A stretch of DNA of 64,000 bases, taken from positions 36,150,832 through 36,214,831 of the forward strand of contig NC_091312.1 in the NCBI RefSeq assembly GCF_038502225.1, read 5' to 3'. Below the pieces are notes generated by a model. It made no database searches and was not told where the DNA came from. It saw only the letters and a program-made list of their open reading frames with translations. Numbering within the stretch: position 1 is the first letter of the stretch; each line of letters begins with the position of its first letter. This DNA comes from Cherax quadricarinatus (taxonomy: Eukaryota > Arthropoda > Malacostraca > Decapoda > Parastacidae). Below are positions 9,625 through 21,960 of this stretch, in pieces. The position numbers and the translations under genes are program-made.

Positions 9625-11535
9625 ATGGCAGCCCTAGTCCATGAACCTGCTACCCTCGGGCCCCTTCTTGATACCGCACCCTGTTCTGACCCCGCCTCGT
9701 CTTTGCACCACTCTTCGGGTACCTCTCGCCGGTGCTGTTTCCTCACCCGCTTCAGGTACTGAGGCCTCGACTGACTCCTTCGATTTATCTGACCTTCGCT
9801 CTCCTCTGACTATGCTTCCGGCCTCTCCCTCTACGGTGCGGCAATTTTCGAATCGCCGGCCCGTTCCACGTCGGACCAACTCTGGTCCCACGCCTAAACG
9901 CCAACGACAGTTACCTGCTGATGATACTTCTCCACCTTCTCGTGCTTCTCGGAAAAGATCGACACGTCCTTCACTACCTTTCCATGCTCAGTTTCAGACT
10001 GCACGATGGACTAAATTCCTCACTTTACGACCGACTTCCTCTACTGCCTATCTTTCTGACCACAGTATTGGCAAGGCACTCCTATGCCATGTTGGTAAAG
10101 ATATTTCTTTTCATGCTCTTAAGAGCGGTATGCACATTGTCACCGTACAGAATGCTACCCAGGCTCATGAGCTTTCTCGTCTTTCCCATATCGATACTGT
10201 TCCTGTAACTATTGAAAAGCACCATTCCCTCAATTCTTGTAGTGGTACCGTCATTCTGCCCCATACCATAGTTCAACAAAATTTCCAGACATGTGGCACT
10301 GACATTCTTGAACAGCTGGAACTCCAAGATCTCCCAATCCTCAAGGTAGACACTTACGTTCTTCCTGCCCGCGGGTGGAGACGATACCCTAGCAATGTGG
10401 CTCGTTTAACTTTTGACAGCCGTGAACTCCCATCCTCAGTTTATGTAGCAGGACATCGGTTACAAGTTCGAAAGGTGATCCCTACACCGCAACAGTGTAG
10501 AAATTGCTGGCGATTTGGCCATCAAGCGAAATATTGCAGATCTATCGCCGAATGCCCAGTCTGTGGTGCCGATGACCATTCTAATACGTCTTGCAATCGA
10601 CCTCCCTCTTGCCTTAATTGTCATGAGGCTCACCCTTCGTACTCTCGCCGTTGTCAAGTCTACTTAAACGAGCGGGAAATCCGTTACCTCAAAGAGGCAG
10701 AAGGTCTCCCTTATGCCATGGCAGTTTCTCATCTCCGCCTCCAAGTGAGACTACCTCGTGTTTCTTATTCCCGTGTTTCAAAACGTCCCCCCCACTTCTG
10801 GTATCCCATCTTCTGCACCCACCTCTGTGGTTACCTCTCCCATAGTCACTCCTGTAGCTAATTCTTTTGCTGTCCTCGGCTCAGACGTCCCTACTTCAAC
10901 GTCTCAGTCTGATCTCGCTTCTTCGTGTTCTCTCTCACAAGCCTCAGTAGTGACGAGATCTCGTATGACACCTCCTCCCAATCGTCCCTCTACTTCTCAA
11001 AAGTCAAAAAAAGGTCCGTTAACACCTCCTGCCCATCTTCCACCTCCTCATTTTCCCTTCCCTGTCTCTGTACCTGGTTCTCCCCCTCTCACTGGCTCTG
11101 TTACAAGTGTAGAGGTTCACCCTCCTCCTTGTACTGTACCTTCCTCCCATGTTCCCTCCCAAGTTTCTTCCTCTTCTGCCACCTCCCAGGTTTCTGCCTC
11201 TTCTGTCCCCTTCCACGCTTCTCCAGTTCCCTCCACCCTTTCGCCCCCCCCCTACCATGGTACAGTCTATTACAGTTCCAATCTTTACTCATCCTCTCCC
11301 TACCATTTCCAGTATTGTCTCCCATACGACGCCTTTGAATTCTGAAACACTTGAAGCAATCTCTGAATATATTGCAGAGACCAAACCATCAATGGACACT
11401 GATCCACCCTCCGCTCCTTCTCTCTCCTCTACTCCATCTGCGCAACTCCTTTCTTCACAGCGCACCGTTCCTTCGCTGCTTGAACGTTTTCCACTGCCTC
11501 CGCATGTGGACTTTTCTGACCCCTCTAGTCCGTAG
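9625..11535 (+). pseudogene. LINE copy 1 ORF1 (gag-like zinc-knuckle protein), frameshifted
   Basis: ORF1 proteins of this group bind the element RNA and form the ribonucleoprotein. The start is the ATG at 9625, matching MAALVHEP in the other copies. The frame breaks near 9717, where about 20 bases present in copy 2 are missing, and resumes in the 9641-10861 frame. Another shift follows in a C run near 10790. Three CCHC knuckles are intact: CRNCWRFGHQAKYC, CPVCGADDHSNTSC and CLNCHEAHPSYSRRC (about 10498-10656). A long Ser/Pro/Thr-rich C-terminal region runs to the stop at 11535. ORF2 starts 45 bases later. The reading frame is dead but well preserved. Confidence 0.85.
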
Positions 11536-11579
11536 GAACCCTTACCTGCGGATTTCAGGTATCTTTATCATTGCCAATC

Positions 11580-14500
11580 ATGGCCTATTTACAATGGAAT
11601 ATACGTGGCCTCAGGGGTAATCGGGGTGAGCTTCAGATGTTACTCTCCCAGTTTTCCCCTGTTGGTGTTTGCTTACAGGAACCAAAATTACACTCTGCTG
11701 TTATCTCTCCCATCTCAGGCTATAATTTATTGTATTCTTCAGATCCTTTTCCTGATGGGACCTTTAATGAAAGTGCCCTTCTTCTACGCACTGATATTCC
11801 GTACCATCAGCTATTTGTTCGTACTTCGCTGCATTACACAGCAGCCCGTATCCACTTGCATAGGTGGTATACGCTCTGTTCTTTATATCTCTCTCCTTCT
11901 CGGGCATTATCTATTCCGGATATTGCCTTTCTTGTTTCGTCATTACCACCACCGATTCTGTTACTTGGTGATTTTAATGCCCACCATTTCCTCTGGGGGG
12001 GGGTCTCACTGTGATTCCCGTGGCATTCAGTTAGAGGCTTTTCTTGCCACCCACCCCCTCCATGTTTTAAATACAGGTACTCACACCCATTTTGATCCTC
12101 GGACTCACACTCTCTCTTGCATCGATCTCTCAGTCTGCTCTTCCTCCGCCGCATTAGACTTCACTTGGTCTGTTCTTCCAGACTTACATGACAGCGATCA
12201 TTTCCCAATCATTCTTACTTCCCCTTCATATTCACCACCTCTTTGCATCCCACGCTGGCAATTTGATCAGGCAAATTGGAACCTTTACTCACACCTAACT
12301 GTTTTTAGAGAGGTTCCTTCTTCGTCCTCCATCGATGAGCTTTTACACCTCTTCTCGTCCTCCGTTTTAACTGCAGCTTCTCATTCTATACCCCAAACTT
12401 CGGGCAGGCATTCTCAGAAATACGTGCCTTGGTGGTCTCCTGCTTGTGCTCGTGCAGTACATTTGAAACGCGCTGCATGGGGCAGGTACCGGTAAAATAG
12501 AACCACAGAGAGACTTCTTGATTTTAAGCAGAAGCGTGCGATCGCTCGCCGTGTCATCCGTGACGCTAAATGCACTTGCTGGCGAGATTATGTCTCCACC
12601 ATCACCTCTGCTTCCTCTATGAGTGCAGTCTGGAAAAAAGTACGAAAACTGAGTGGTAAATATTCTCCTGACCCGGCTCCTGTTCTGCGGGTTGCCGGTG
12701 TTGATATAGCAAACCCACTAGATGTTGCCAATGAAATTGGCAATCATCTGGTCTGTATTTCTCAGGGACTCCATCTATGCCCCTCATTTCTTTCCTCAAA
12801 GTCTGCCAGAGAGTTAGCACCCTTGGACTTTTCTTCTCTCAGAGAAGAACAGTATAATGTGCCTTTTACACTTCAAGAACTGTAGGCAACACTCTCAGCT
12901 TGCCGATCATGGGCAGCTGGGCCCGACGATATTCATATTCGTATGCTACAACATTTACATCAGTCAGCCCTTGCAGTCCTATTACGCCTTTACAATCTTA
13001 TTTGGTCACAAGGAGTTCTTCCACAGCTGTGGAAATCCTCCATTGTTCTCCCTTTCCACAAACCAGGCACTACGGGACATGAAACCTCCCACTATCGTCC
13101 CATTGCTCTTACCAGTGCAGTTTGCAAAGTGATGGAACGCCTAGTAAATAGACGTTTAGTGTGGTATTTAGAGACACACAACAGTCTCTCCACTTGTCAA
13201 TATGGCTTTTGTAAGGGACGTTCTACCATAGACCCCTTACTACGCTTGGATACGTATGTTCGTAATGCCTTTGCGAATAACCACTCAGTTATTGCCATAT
13301 TTTTTGACCTTGAGAAGGCATATGACACAACTTGGAGGTATAATATTTTAGCCCAAGCCCACTCCTTAGGCCTTCGAGGCAATCTACCATCCTTCCTTAA
13401 GAACTTTTTAACTGACAGGCATTTCCGTGTTCGGGTTAATAATGTGCTCTCCCCGGACTTTATCCAAGCTGAAGGTGTCCCCCAGGGATGTGTTCTGAGC
13501 ACAACACTTTTTCTCCTTGCTATTAATGATTTGGCCTCTAGTCTTCCATCAAATATTTGGTCATCACTCTATGATGATGACTTCGCTATTGCCTGTGCAG
13601 GCGCTGACTGTCACCTTATTACAGTTTCTCTCCAGCATGCAGTCGACCGTGTTTCCAATTGGGCCACCACACGTGGGTTTAAATTTTCCAGCACTAAAAC
13701 CCACCAAATTACTTTCACTAGACGCTCTGTCATCTCCGATCATCCTTTGTACCTCTATGGCTCCCGTATCCCTGAACGTGATACAGTCAAGTTTCTGGGC
13801 CGCCTCTTTGATCGTAGGTTATCCTGGAAACCTCACATTACCTCTCTGAAGGCAACTTGTCACAGCCGGCTGAACCTTCTTAAAACCCTTGCTCATCTTT
13901 CATGGGGAGCTGATCGTCGAACCCTCCTTCGCCTACATTCCACCCTTATTTTATCGAAACTTGATTATGGTGACCAGATCTATTCAGCGGCATCTCCTGC
14001 TACTCTCTCTAGCCTTAACCCCATTCATCACCAAGGATTACGTTTATGCCTTGGTGCTTTTCGCTCTTCCCCTGTCGAGAGCCTCTATGCAGAAACGAAC
14101 GTTCCATCCTTATCCGATCGCCGTGATGCCCATTGCCTTCGCTACTATGTACGCTCTCATGATCTCCGCAATCCTTCCATTTATAGAATGGTCACTGATA
14201 TTAGTAGACATTCTTTATTTGTTCGCCGCCCCTGTTTACTCCGTCCCTTCTCTCTTCACCTTCATTTGCTCTTGTCTTCTCTTCAATTACCACCTTTCTA
14301 TGTACATGTAGCATCTCACTTTTCCCTACCCCCCTGGGAAGTTCCAGCTGTTCGAGTCTGTTCTTTCTCTCTCCCTTGCTCGAAAGCCCAACTGTCTACG
14401 GTTGCTTCCCGCTCTCTTTTTCTTGACCACTTTCACTCTCGTTCTCATGCCATTGCTGTGTACACAGATGGCTCTAAGTCTTCTGACGGCGTAGGATTCA

Positions 14501-15282
14501 CAGCAGTGTTTCTGGACAGCGTCGTACAAGGGCATTTACTATCGTCGGCTAGTATTTTTACTGCTGAATTGTATGCCATCCTTACAGCACTTATCTGTAT
14601 TGCATCTATGCCTGTGTCATCATTTGTGGTTGTCTCAGACTCCCTTAGTGCTTTACAGGCTATACAGAAATTTGATACACCTCACCCCTTAGTCCTCCGT
14701 ATCCAACTTTGGCTACACTGCATCTTTACCAAGCATAAAGATATTGTTTTTTGTTGGGTCCCTGGTCATGTTGACGTACAGGGCAATGAACAGGCAGACA
14801 CTGCTGTGGGGTCAGCAGTACATGACCTACCAGTTTCGTGTAGAGGTATTCCATTTACGGACTACTTTGCTGCAATATCTTCCCAACTTCACACCCGTTG
14901 GCAACAACGTTGGTCTACTGTGCTCGGCAACAAACTTCAATCTATTAAACCGAGTATAGGTTACTGGCCGTCTTCTTATCACCAGTGTCGAGGTTGGGAG
15001 ACTACTCTCTCCCGTCTTCGCATTGGCCATACTCGTCTTACTCGTGGATATCTCATGGAGAGGCTCCCTGCTCCTCTCTGTGAGAATTGCCAAGTTCCAT
15101 TATCAGTCAGCCACAGTCTGTTGGACTGCCCACTTTATCAACGAGCACGCAGAATTTACCTCCATCGTCGTCTTCGCTCTGCTGCTCTCTCTTTACCTTC
15201 CCTTCTCGCTGATGGACCCACCTTTCATCCAGACTCTCTCATTGACTTTTTGACAACAACTGACTTACTTCACAAATTCTGA
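11580..15282 (+). pseudogene. LINE copy 1 ORF2 (endonuclease-RT-RNase H), disrupted
   Basis: ORF2 performs target-primed reverse transcription. From the ATG at 11580 the AP endonuclease reads QWNIRGL, LQEPKL and LLGDFNAHHF. A G-run frameshift near 12000 moves the frame; SDHFPIIL follows. In-frame stops lie at 12493-12495 and 12883-12885. The RT region shows YRPIALTSAVCKV, FFDLEKAYD and GVPQGC, but the catalytic box is YDDD instead of the YVDD of copies 2 and 3. RNase H follows with YTDGSKSSDG, AELYAIL and a VPGHVDVQGNEQAD box near 14760. The C-terminal Cys/His motif is CENCQVPLSVSHSLLDC. It cannot make an active enzyme. Confidence 0.9.
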
Positions 15283-15513
15283 TACCTTCAGCCCTTTCTA
15301 CTTCAATCTCTTGCTACCCTCTACCCCCGTACTATCCCTTGCCCCGCTGTTTTCTGTAACCTACTGATCATCCCTCCTCCCTTCTGCCATCCAATACCCT
15401 CACTTCGTTCCCTACCCTGCAGCGCTGTATAGCCCTTGTGGCTTAGCACTTCTTTTTTATTATAATAATAATAATAACCTTCTAATGCAACTAATGTGTC
15501 TTCCTGGGAAATG

Positions 15514-15802
15514 ATTTTTTTTTATTTTTTTTTTTATTAACACATGGGCCGTTTCCCACCAAGTAGGGTGGCCCGAAAAAGAAAAAATTTCACTGTCTTT
15601 CCAGAGGTGCATTTACACTACAATTATAAAATTGCAACATTAACACCCCTCCTTCAGAGTGCAGGCACTGTACTTCTCGTCTCCAGGACTCAAGTCTGGC
15701 CTGCTGGTTTCCCTGAATCCCTTCATAAATATTACCCTGCTCACACTCCAACAACACATCAAGTCCTAAAAACCATTTGTGTCCATTCACTCCTCTCTAA
15801 TG
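15514..15802 (-). mobile_element. 5'-truncated RTE-like LINE, 3' end
   Basis: A poly(T) run (15514-15536, the reverse of a poly(A) tail) is followed by the shared terminal box (GGGTGGCCCGAAAAAG) and 3'UTR sequence such as 'aacacccctccttcagagtg'. The same sequence occurs at 21125-21447 and, in part, at 37597-37728 on the + strand. I associate it with the RTE-like LINE whose coding pieces are at 42403, 44389 and 48498. No coding remains here. From 15803 to 16144 the sequence is AT-rich with nothing identified. Confidence 0.6.
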
Positions 15803-16144
15803 AAAGCTTGTATAACATGAATTTTTTGTACATTTTTTTCTAACACCAAAATTCATGCATCATGGGTTGCAGTTTAGTATTACACAGTTTGTCATGAGGT
15901 GAGATTGGTGTATAAGTTCCATATAGTGTTGTTTACAGCTCTCACCTCACAGTCATAACTAGCCACAGAATCTTTTTGAAAATGTATGTTCAGTGAATTT
16001 AATATAATATTTTTTGAATTGTGTGGTCTTGTGCATTTTAATTCAGTACAGCATTTATACCATTAGTCTTGTTTAAGAAAATTTGGCCATGTGAACATTT
16101 AAATTATTTCACTACAGTATTAATCATTGAGGGATTGTAGATAA

Positions 16145-16455
16145 ATGGTTCAGAGAACAAACAAGTTGATAAATTAGACACATGCAACATTTATGTATCT
16201 TTATTGTGGGAACATTTTGCAACACAGTGGCTTTACCAGTTCAATACAAAGAAGGTGAAGATCAGGAAGAGTTTGAGATAATCAGTCCCTCAGCCTGGAA
16301 TCAATGTAATCAGTCCCTCAGTCTTGATAAGAATGCAGCATGTGTATGAAGAAGGGGGTTATATACTGCTTCCATTTTAAAGATCTGTTTCATTTGATCC
16401 TTCAAGGTGTGTGCGATGATACTGCCCATTCTCCAGGCGCAGTGTGACCCTTATG
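16145..16455 (-). mobile_element. Penelope-like element 3'-end relic
   Basis: On the minus strand the order is AAGCCAC-loop-TTGC, then AAAATGTT, then AATAAAGATAC, then GTTGCATGTGTCTAATTTAT. That is the layout of the better-preserved terminus at 43774-43845 (GCCTAC/GTAGGC, GAAACGTT, AATAAAGATACC, GTTGCATATGTGTCTTAC). Downstream on that strand lies 'cagtccctcag' twice. I read it as a decayed PLE tail inside the host intron. There is no coding sequence. Confidence 0.45.
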
Positions 16456-16492
16456 GGTTTAAATTATTGCCATGATTATAATTTTTGTTTTT

Positions 16493-16600
16493 TAAACACC
16501 AGCCATCTCTTGCCAAGGCAGGGAGACCCAAAAAAAGAAATGAAAGTTTCTAATTTTTTAAATTTGATAATATAAAAGGAGAAAGGGTTCATGATTAAAA
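16493..16600 (-). repeat. Old copy of the LINE terminal box
   Basis: The block 'ccaaggcagggagacccaaa' with following 'gaaagtttctaattttttaa' is a degraded version of the box at 1220, 15540 and 21142. The remainder of 16600-17133 is AT-rich intron sequence with no other recognisable feature. Confidence 0.4.
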
Positions 16601-17133
16601 TAACAAGTTATAATTGTCTTGAAACTATTGTGTTCTTGAATACAGTATAAGGCAAGTGTATGTAGGAGCACTTGAACCTCAAAATTCATAATCAGAACTG
16701 GCCAGAAAATCTTTGGGATTTTTCCATACCATATTTTCTTTCTATAATTAATGCTTATAAATCTCAGTATTAATGGCAATTTAAATAAATTTTTAAAGAA
16801 TCAAAGAACTTTCACTGTGCTACAGTTATGAAACCTAATCTCGCTTTTTCTATGTAAAATTATGTTTACATATCACAGATTTTGTTGCATACCATAAGAT
16901 TTTTCCATGACATATTGCTCTCATTATACAAGAACTGAGTGTCCATTGGTAGATAATTATGGTTGGGTTTAATATGACAATGGTAGTTTGGAGTGTGAGA
17001 AGAAAATGGTGTTTCATGTTGTCTAAATGATATACAGTAGGTACTGTAGTTATACAGTATAGATTAACGTGAAGAGATAAAACCCTGGATTTAAAAGCCC
17101 AGATGAATTTTAATGTTTTGCTTATTATTACAG

Positions 17134-17294
17134 GCACTAGTGAAGGCAGTATGAACATGACCGAAGGTGAGGAATTAAGCGTAATAGAATTAGATCAAGG
17201 AGACGGATGGACAAGAGTCAGGCGAACTTCTGTATTTGAAGAGGGATTTGTGCCTACTTCTTATATTGAAATGACCCTCTATAATAACTGTTAA
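17134..17294 (+). CDS. Cip4: Cip4/TOCA-1/FBP17-type adaptor, last coding exon (end of SH3 domain)
   Basis: The exon encodes about 53 residues ending at TAA 17292-17294. It reads [16 protein letters not shown], then [11 protein letters not shown], then [14 protein letters not shown]. These are the n-Src/distal part of an SH3 domain: the ELxVIExDxGDGWTR core, and [10 protein letters not shown] forming the C-terminal strand and 3-10 helix. The match is specific to the C-terminal SH3 of F-BAR proteins of the Cip4/TOCA-1/FBP17 group, which couple Cdc42 and curved membrane to N-WASP/dynamin-driven actin assembly. The acceptor site is 'cttattattacag' followed by GC; the exon starts in phase 1. The first SH3 strand and all upstream exons are not in the window. 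Of the real genes seen, this is the only host one. The symbol follows the Drosophila orthologue. Confidence 0.85.
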
Positions 17295-17672
17295 ACATTC
17301 CTATTAATAGAAATAATGTGTTTTATGGGAGGAAAAGTCTATATACCCAAAAAAGGGGGTAGTAAATAGAAACTACTAGTGATGTTGGAAATAGCTATAT
17401 ATTGTGACACGCTTGAGTGAAAGTGTTTTCTTTTAATGCATCACAAAGGATGTTGATTTTAGTGATACCATTTTTAGAATTACTATTCAACATAAATTTT
17501 TTATTGAGTTATCAAGGTCTGCTGCAAAATTGACATAAATATGCAAATGCTCAACATTATACTCAGAACCCATTGCCCTTTTTTTTTTTTTTTTTTTTAA
17601 GGGTGAAATTATTTACTTTATACAAGATAGTTTTATTGACTTTTTTTATACAGTGAATATGCTCCTCATACT

Positions 17673-17680
17673 TGTAGATA
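17673..17680 (+). promoter_or_regulatory. Pumilio-type element TGTAGATA
   Basis: The motif fits the Pumilio recognition pattern TGTANATA inside the putative 3'UTR. A second, TGTACATA, is at 20783-20790. AT-rich sequence gives chance matches, so this is suggestive only. Confidence 0.25.
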
Positions 17681-20600
17681 TTTGCAGGGATATTGCATTT
17701 TACTAAATGTTTCCTGAAGATACTTCCTATATGAAATTAAACTTATATTAAAAGGGTTAATATGAGTCACTTGTTTTTAAATCAAAAGAGCATTTCAGAA
17801 GACGTGTGTTAGAACTGAATGTTTAATTTTATGGTTTCAGTAATGCTAATTTGTTTACTTTTGGTGAAAGAGAAATAAAATTGGGATGTAATAAGTATGA
17901 TATAACAATTATTTTGTAACCAGTAAAGATACTGTATTTGAGTTGAATAAGGCAGTACTAATGTTATGTAGCTATAATTAGCTTGACATAGTACAAGGCA
18001 TAATTCATCAGTGAAACATTAAATATGCTTTATGGTAATTAAAAGTATTGACTGTTGCAATCAGTAATATAATGACATTATGGTTTGTGTTGCATTACTG
18101 GATCTTGTACTTTTATTTTCATCTAGCATGCAGGCTATAATGTATGTTAGGTACTATTAGTATTCTTAATTTTTTTAACCTCTTCATAAAAAACTTTATT
18201 TAGATATATTTTCTGTAAAATTACACAGCAGTCTAGTAGAAATGGGAATGAGTTCCAAATCATTTTTATGGGGTCACTGATCAAAAACATTTCTGATAAA
18301 AAGGAATCCTAAATATTTTATATACAATTCTTATTCCAAACTATCAGCCGTATTTTTTCCTTTATGTACAATATTGGCTCTTAAGTTTGGAATGTACTGT
18401 GATTGTTGTGTTGGTGTGTATGGTGAATGTTTGTCTTTTGAAGGCAATGAAATAGTTTTACTGACCACATGTTTGATTTTCTGCATTAAGTCATTTTATA
18501 ATTATGCATTTTATGACTGGCTGTGCATTTCTGAATCAGTTGGAAGCAAACTGAAGGAACACATTACACAAACACTTCTCATAAAATGAAGTATTTTTTG
18601 TCTTGAGGTTTCATCACTTAGCTATGTATAATGTCTGACCAAATGTCTCAAAGAATTTATAGTGATTTTATTACGAGTAGATTTGTATAGTGTTTGTATC
18701 ACATTGCCTGAGCTTGGCTCAGGTTCCTGCTAGCTTATGTTTAGCAGTGCTGGAATAATTTTGCACTTCTGTGAAGTGCAGTATATTAGAAGGGTAATAT
18801 TTTGTATCTAGTTTTGGAAGTGCTGATACTGCTCCTCGAGTATTGTTTAGTCAAGCAATTTCTCACTTTAACAGTACTAACATCTATACTCCATTCTTGG
18901 TTTAGATCATTGTTGCCTGGAATTGCCTAAAATAGACTAATAGTAATTGCAAGTTTTTGGCATTGCCTTTAAGGGTAGATAGATCCTGACTGCAGTTGGT
19001 TGGCAATGAATCAAATATTAATTACTTTGTTCACTACATTAGTGCCACTTTTTTTTTTTTTTTTTCAAATAATTTTTACCCTCATTTATGTCTTAGATGT
19101 AAGAACTTGTATATTTTTGCCCAGTATTTCTGAGTCTATCTGCAATAAATACCATGAGGGGGTCAAAATATTTTTAATTTTGAAACAAGCTTTATATAAT
19201 AAAAGTTTCACCTGTTTGGGACCTCTGTATTGCTTATCATATTGCATGGTTTATGCCACTTTTTTATTACAAATGTAATAATTCATTACATGTTCAATTC
19301 AGCAGCCTTACTATGCTATAATCCTCTGAACTCTTCATCAATTTGTGACTTTAGCAATGATGCTTAATCTCCTGAGCACTAAATAGTAACCATCTTTTTT
19401 CCTCAGCATCATTTGGGACTGGATTCCTATCAGTCTTCTTGTTGAGATACCTCCACATAAATTGCATGGATATTTGTCAGTACAACACTCTTTAAACAGT
19501 ACTAAATTTTGAATTCAGTCAATCAGGCTCAGTGTTAGCAAAGTAATTTTGCATTATTTTGTACAAATCCCATGATGTTCCCATTTATTGCATGCCACTG
19601 TCAAACTACCTACCCCTACTCAGGTAACAGTTCTTATAGATGTCAGCGCCTGTCAGTTTTCCTTGAAATGTAGAGTAATTATTCGGCTGCTTTCAGGGAT
19701 CTTGATAAACATGTAGCTATTGTGTCCTATATATGCATACTGTGCTCAGTATGATGATTTGACAAGGCTGGACTTCCTCAGTGAGTTGGATATGAACCAT
19801 TGAAGAAGTATCTGCCTCAATATGCTCAGAAAACATAATGCAGAATTTAGCTTGCCGTCTTGTATTTTCTAGTGCCTGTTGCATAATAAAAAATTTGTAT
19901 AGGAAAATTATAAGATCATTCTTCAGTATTTTGTGATCATTTAATTTAGGCATCATGATTTTTGGTCTAGTTCTACACACTATAATTTTGGGAGGATTAA
20001 TTGTTATGTTGCCTTATCAGTTTGAGCTATTTTTTGAGGGTGATATTCCAAAGTTAAAGCACTAGTACAGTTTGTCCTTTGTTGCACAGTTAGACACAGC
20101 ATGACTTAACAATCAACCTATTAAAGAACCATGCACAAATTACCTTTTATTTAAAAATTGTTCTGACAAAAAAATTTTAAAATTTTAGAAAGTAAAATAT
20201 AGTGGCGGTTTCCAAATTTGTCCAACACACAACTGTTAAGCTTGTTTTCTAATTTCTTCTTTTTGGGAGCTTTTACAAAAATTGAAAGAGGATCAGTATT
20301 AGCTATACACTAACATTCTCAGCAGACTTTTCGTTTCATAATTATGTCAATTCCTGTACAGAAAACATACGAGGGAAGCATCAATCCATAAGTGTGACCA
20401 CTTACACCATACTTTGATTTTGTACAGTGTAAAGGAATGTTACTTGGTACTGTATTTCATTTAGAAAGTTGGCACAGAAAATTATTTTATATATGTCAAT
20501 TACCAAGGGGCAAAGAGCACAGTTACCAGCAGTCAGTTGCTCTTCAATAATGGAAGAGTAGGCTAAAAAGTCATAATAGCATACATGAAATATACAAGTT

Positions 20601-20958
20601 GAATTTAATAGATTGTGTTTTGAGTAATAACCTGAATGGAAATATTGAAAGAATAGCTACAAATCCAGCAACTTGTCTTTTTAGTATCTCTTCATATATA
20701 AGGATCTTCAAAACTTAAATTTTTGCTGAAGAACTGCTGTGCAAGTCCTATATACCTACTCCTGTACATTTTATTTGTATTTTGTACATATTTTTGTATT
20801 ATAGACTGTTTTTATATTAGTAATTAAGGAGATGCTTTTTTTTTTTTATATGCTTATCAGGGAGTGATGACATACTAGCAAGATAATGCTTGGCTTTTCA
20901 TGTCAGCTTTATAGGTAATCCCCTGGTAAATGATGTATTAATATTATTATATATATAT

Positions 20959-20964
20959 AATAAA
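20959..20964 (+). terminator. Candidate distal polyadenylation signal AATAAA
   Basis: This is the last AATAAA before the transposon block that starts at 21125, so it is the best guess for the distal end of the Cip4-like transcript. It lies within a (TA)n run, which weakens it. Confidence 0.35.
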
Positions 20965-21124
20965 AATACACTGTTTTGTATTACATTCATCTTCCTAGTT
21001 AACAAGAATCTTTTTCAAATCCAATTTTAATAAGCAGCAGCCATTAATTGGGTTGCTAAATTTAAAAAATATAGTTACCCATTTGAACAAGTTTAATTAA
21101 AATATAGGTTAATTCTGACTATTC

Positions 21125-21447
21125 TGTTTTTTTTTTTTTATCACACTGGCCGATTCCCACCAAGGCAGGGTGGCCCGAAAAAGAAAAACTTTCACTCCAT
21201 CACTGTCTTGCCAGAAGGGTGCTTTACACTACAGTTTTTAAACTGCAACATTAACACCCCTCCTTCAGAGTGCAGGCACTGTACTTCCCATCTCCAGGAC
21301 TCAAGTCCGGCCTGCCGGTTTCCCTGAATCCCTTCATAAATGTTACTTTGCTCACACTCCAACAGCACGTCAAGTATTAAAAACCATTTGTCTCCATTCA
21401 CTCCTATCAAACACGCTCACGCATGCCTGCTGGAAGTCCAAGCCCCT
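21125..21447 (-). mobile_element. 5'-truncated RTE-like LINE, 3' end
   Basis: Poly(T), then the terminal box (CACACTGGCCGATTCCCACC), then 'aacacccctccttcagagtg' and 'ttccctgaatcccttcataa', closely matching 15514-15802. It is somewhat better preserved and extends further ('cacgctcacgcatgcctgct'). No coding remains. The following 21448-21590 is AT-rich and unidentified. Confidence 0.6.
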
Positions 21448-21909
21448 AACAATTCTCTTGGCTGATGAGTTGCCAAAAAAGGTTGGCAGAATATCTTAAC
21501 TTGGTACACATCTCAACACTTCTAAATTGACATTAAGAATTTGAAATGTTTTGATTTCTTTAAGAATGTTGAAGAACAAACGGCATAATCCCATGACTGG
21601 AACAATACACATATAACCCGCACATAGGAGAGAGGCGTCTATGGCAACGTTCCTCTTCAAGGGGGGCTCCTTGGCGTGGTGAAGAGGCTCTTGGTCTGAG
21701 GAATTAGACCTGTCGGTCTACTTCCTCAGACAGAACCTAATTACCCCCCAATACCCCGTTCCCTATCCCATCCTCCCCACCCCTCCCTTTTGCCCTTCCT
21801 TTTTGGCCTTTGGTTTTTTTTTTTTTTTTTTTCCCACAGGCACGCTAGTTCCTAGGTAGGGGAAAGGGTACCGGGGTCCATCCCATTCCGTTGAGGTTCT
21901 TGGCGGTGG

Positions 21910-21960
21910 GTGCTGTATAGCCCTTGTGGCTTAGCGCTTCTTTTTGATTATAATAATAAT
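21910..21960 (+). mobile_element. Extremely 5'-truncated LINE insertion (51 bp)
   Basis: Only the LINE's last 50 or so bases (ctgtatagcccttgtggc... to (TAA)n) are inserted in the 5'UTR of copy 2. An 11-bp target duplication, cttggcggtgg, lies at 21899-21909 and 21961-21971. Copies 1 and 3 show the uninterrupted site. Confidence 0.9.

Larger units (their letters stand above)
8887..15475 (+). mobile_element. I-like LINE, full-length copy 1
   Basis: The element is flanked by a perfect 13-bp target duplication (aaccttctaatgc at 8874-8886 and 15476-15488). It has a 740-bp 5'UTR, an ORF1 with three zinc knuckles, an ORF2 with endonuclease, reverse transcriptase and RNase H, and a 3' end reading 'agcccttgtggcttagc' then (TAA)n rather than poly(A). 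RNase H plus a (TAA)n tail point to the I/Nimb group of the Jockey superfamily; the exact clade would need a phylogeny. Both frames carry lesions. Two more full-length copies are at 21652-28135 (+) and 28496-34991 (-). Confidence 0.9.
17295..20985 (+). other. Probable long 3'UTR of the Cip4-like gene
   Basis: About 3.7 kb after the stop is AT-rich, free of the repeat families that fill the rest of the window, and lacks long frames. AATAAA hexamers occur at 17874, 19144 and 20959; the last lies about 170 bp before the next transposon. Absence of insertions suggests selection or transcription, but the true cleavage site cannot be read from sequence alone. Confidence 0.5.

Noticed and set aside
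18374..19278. Short frames within the 3'UTR (71 and 92 codons).
   Set aside because: The sequence is AT-rich with low-complexity translations and no domain; random frames of this size are expected.
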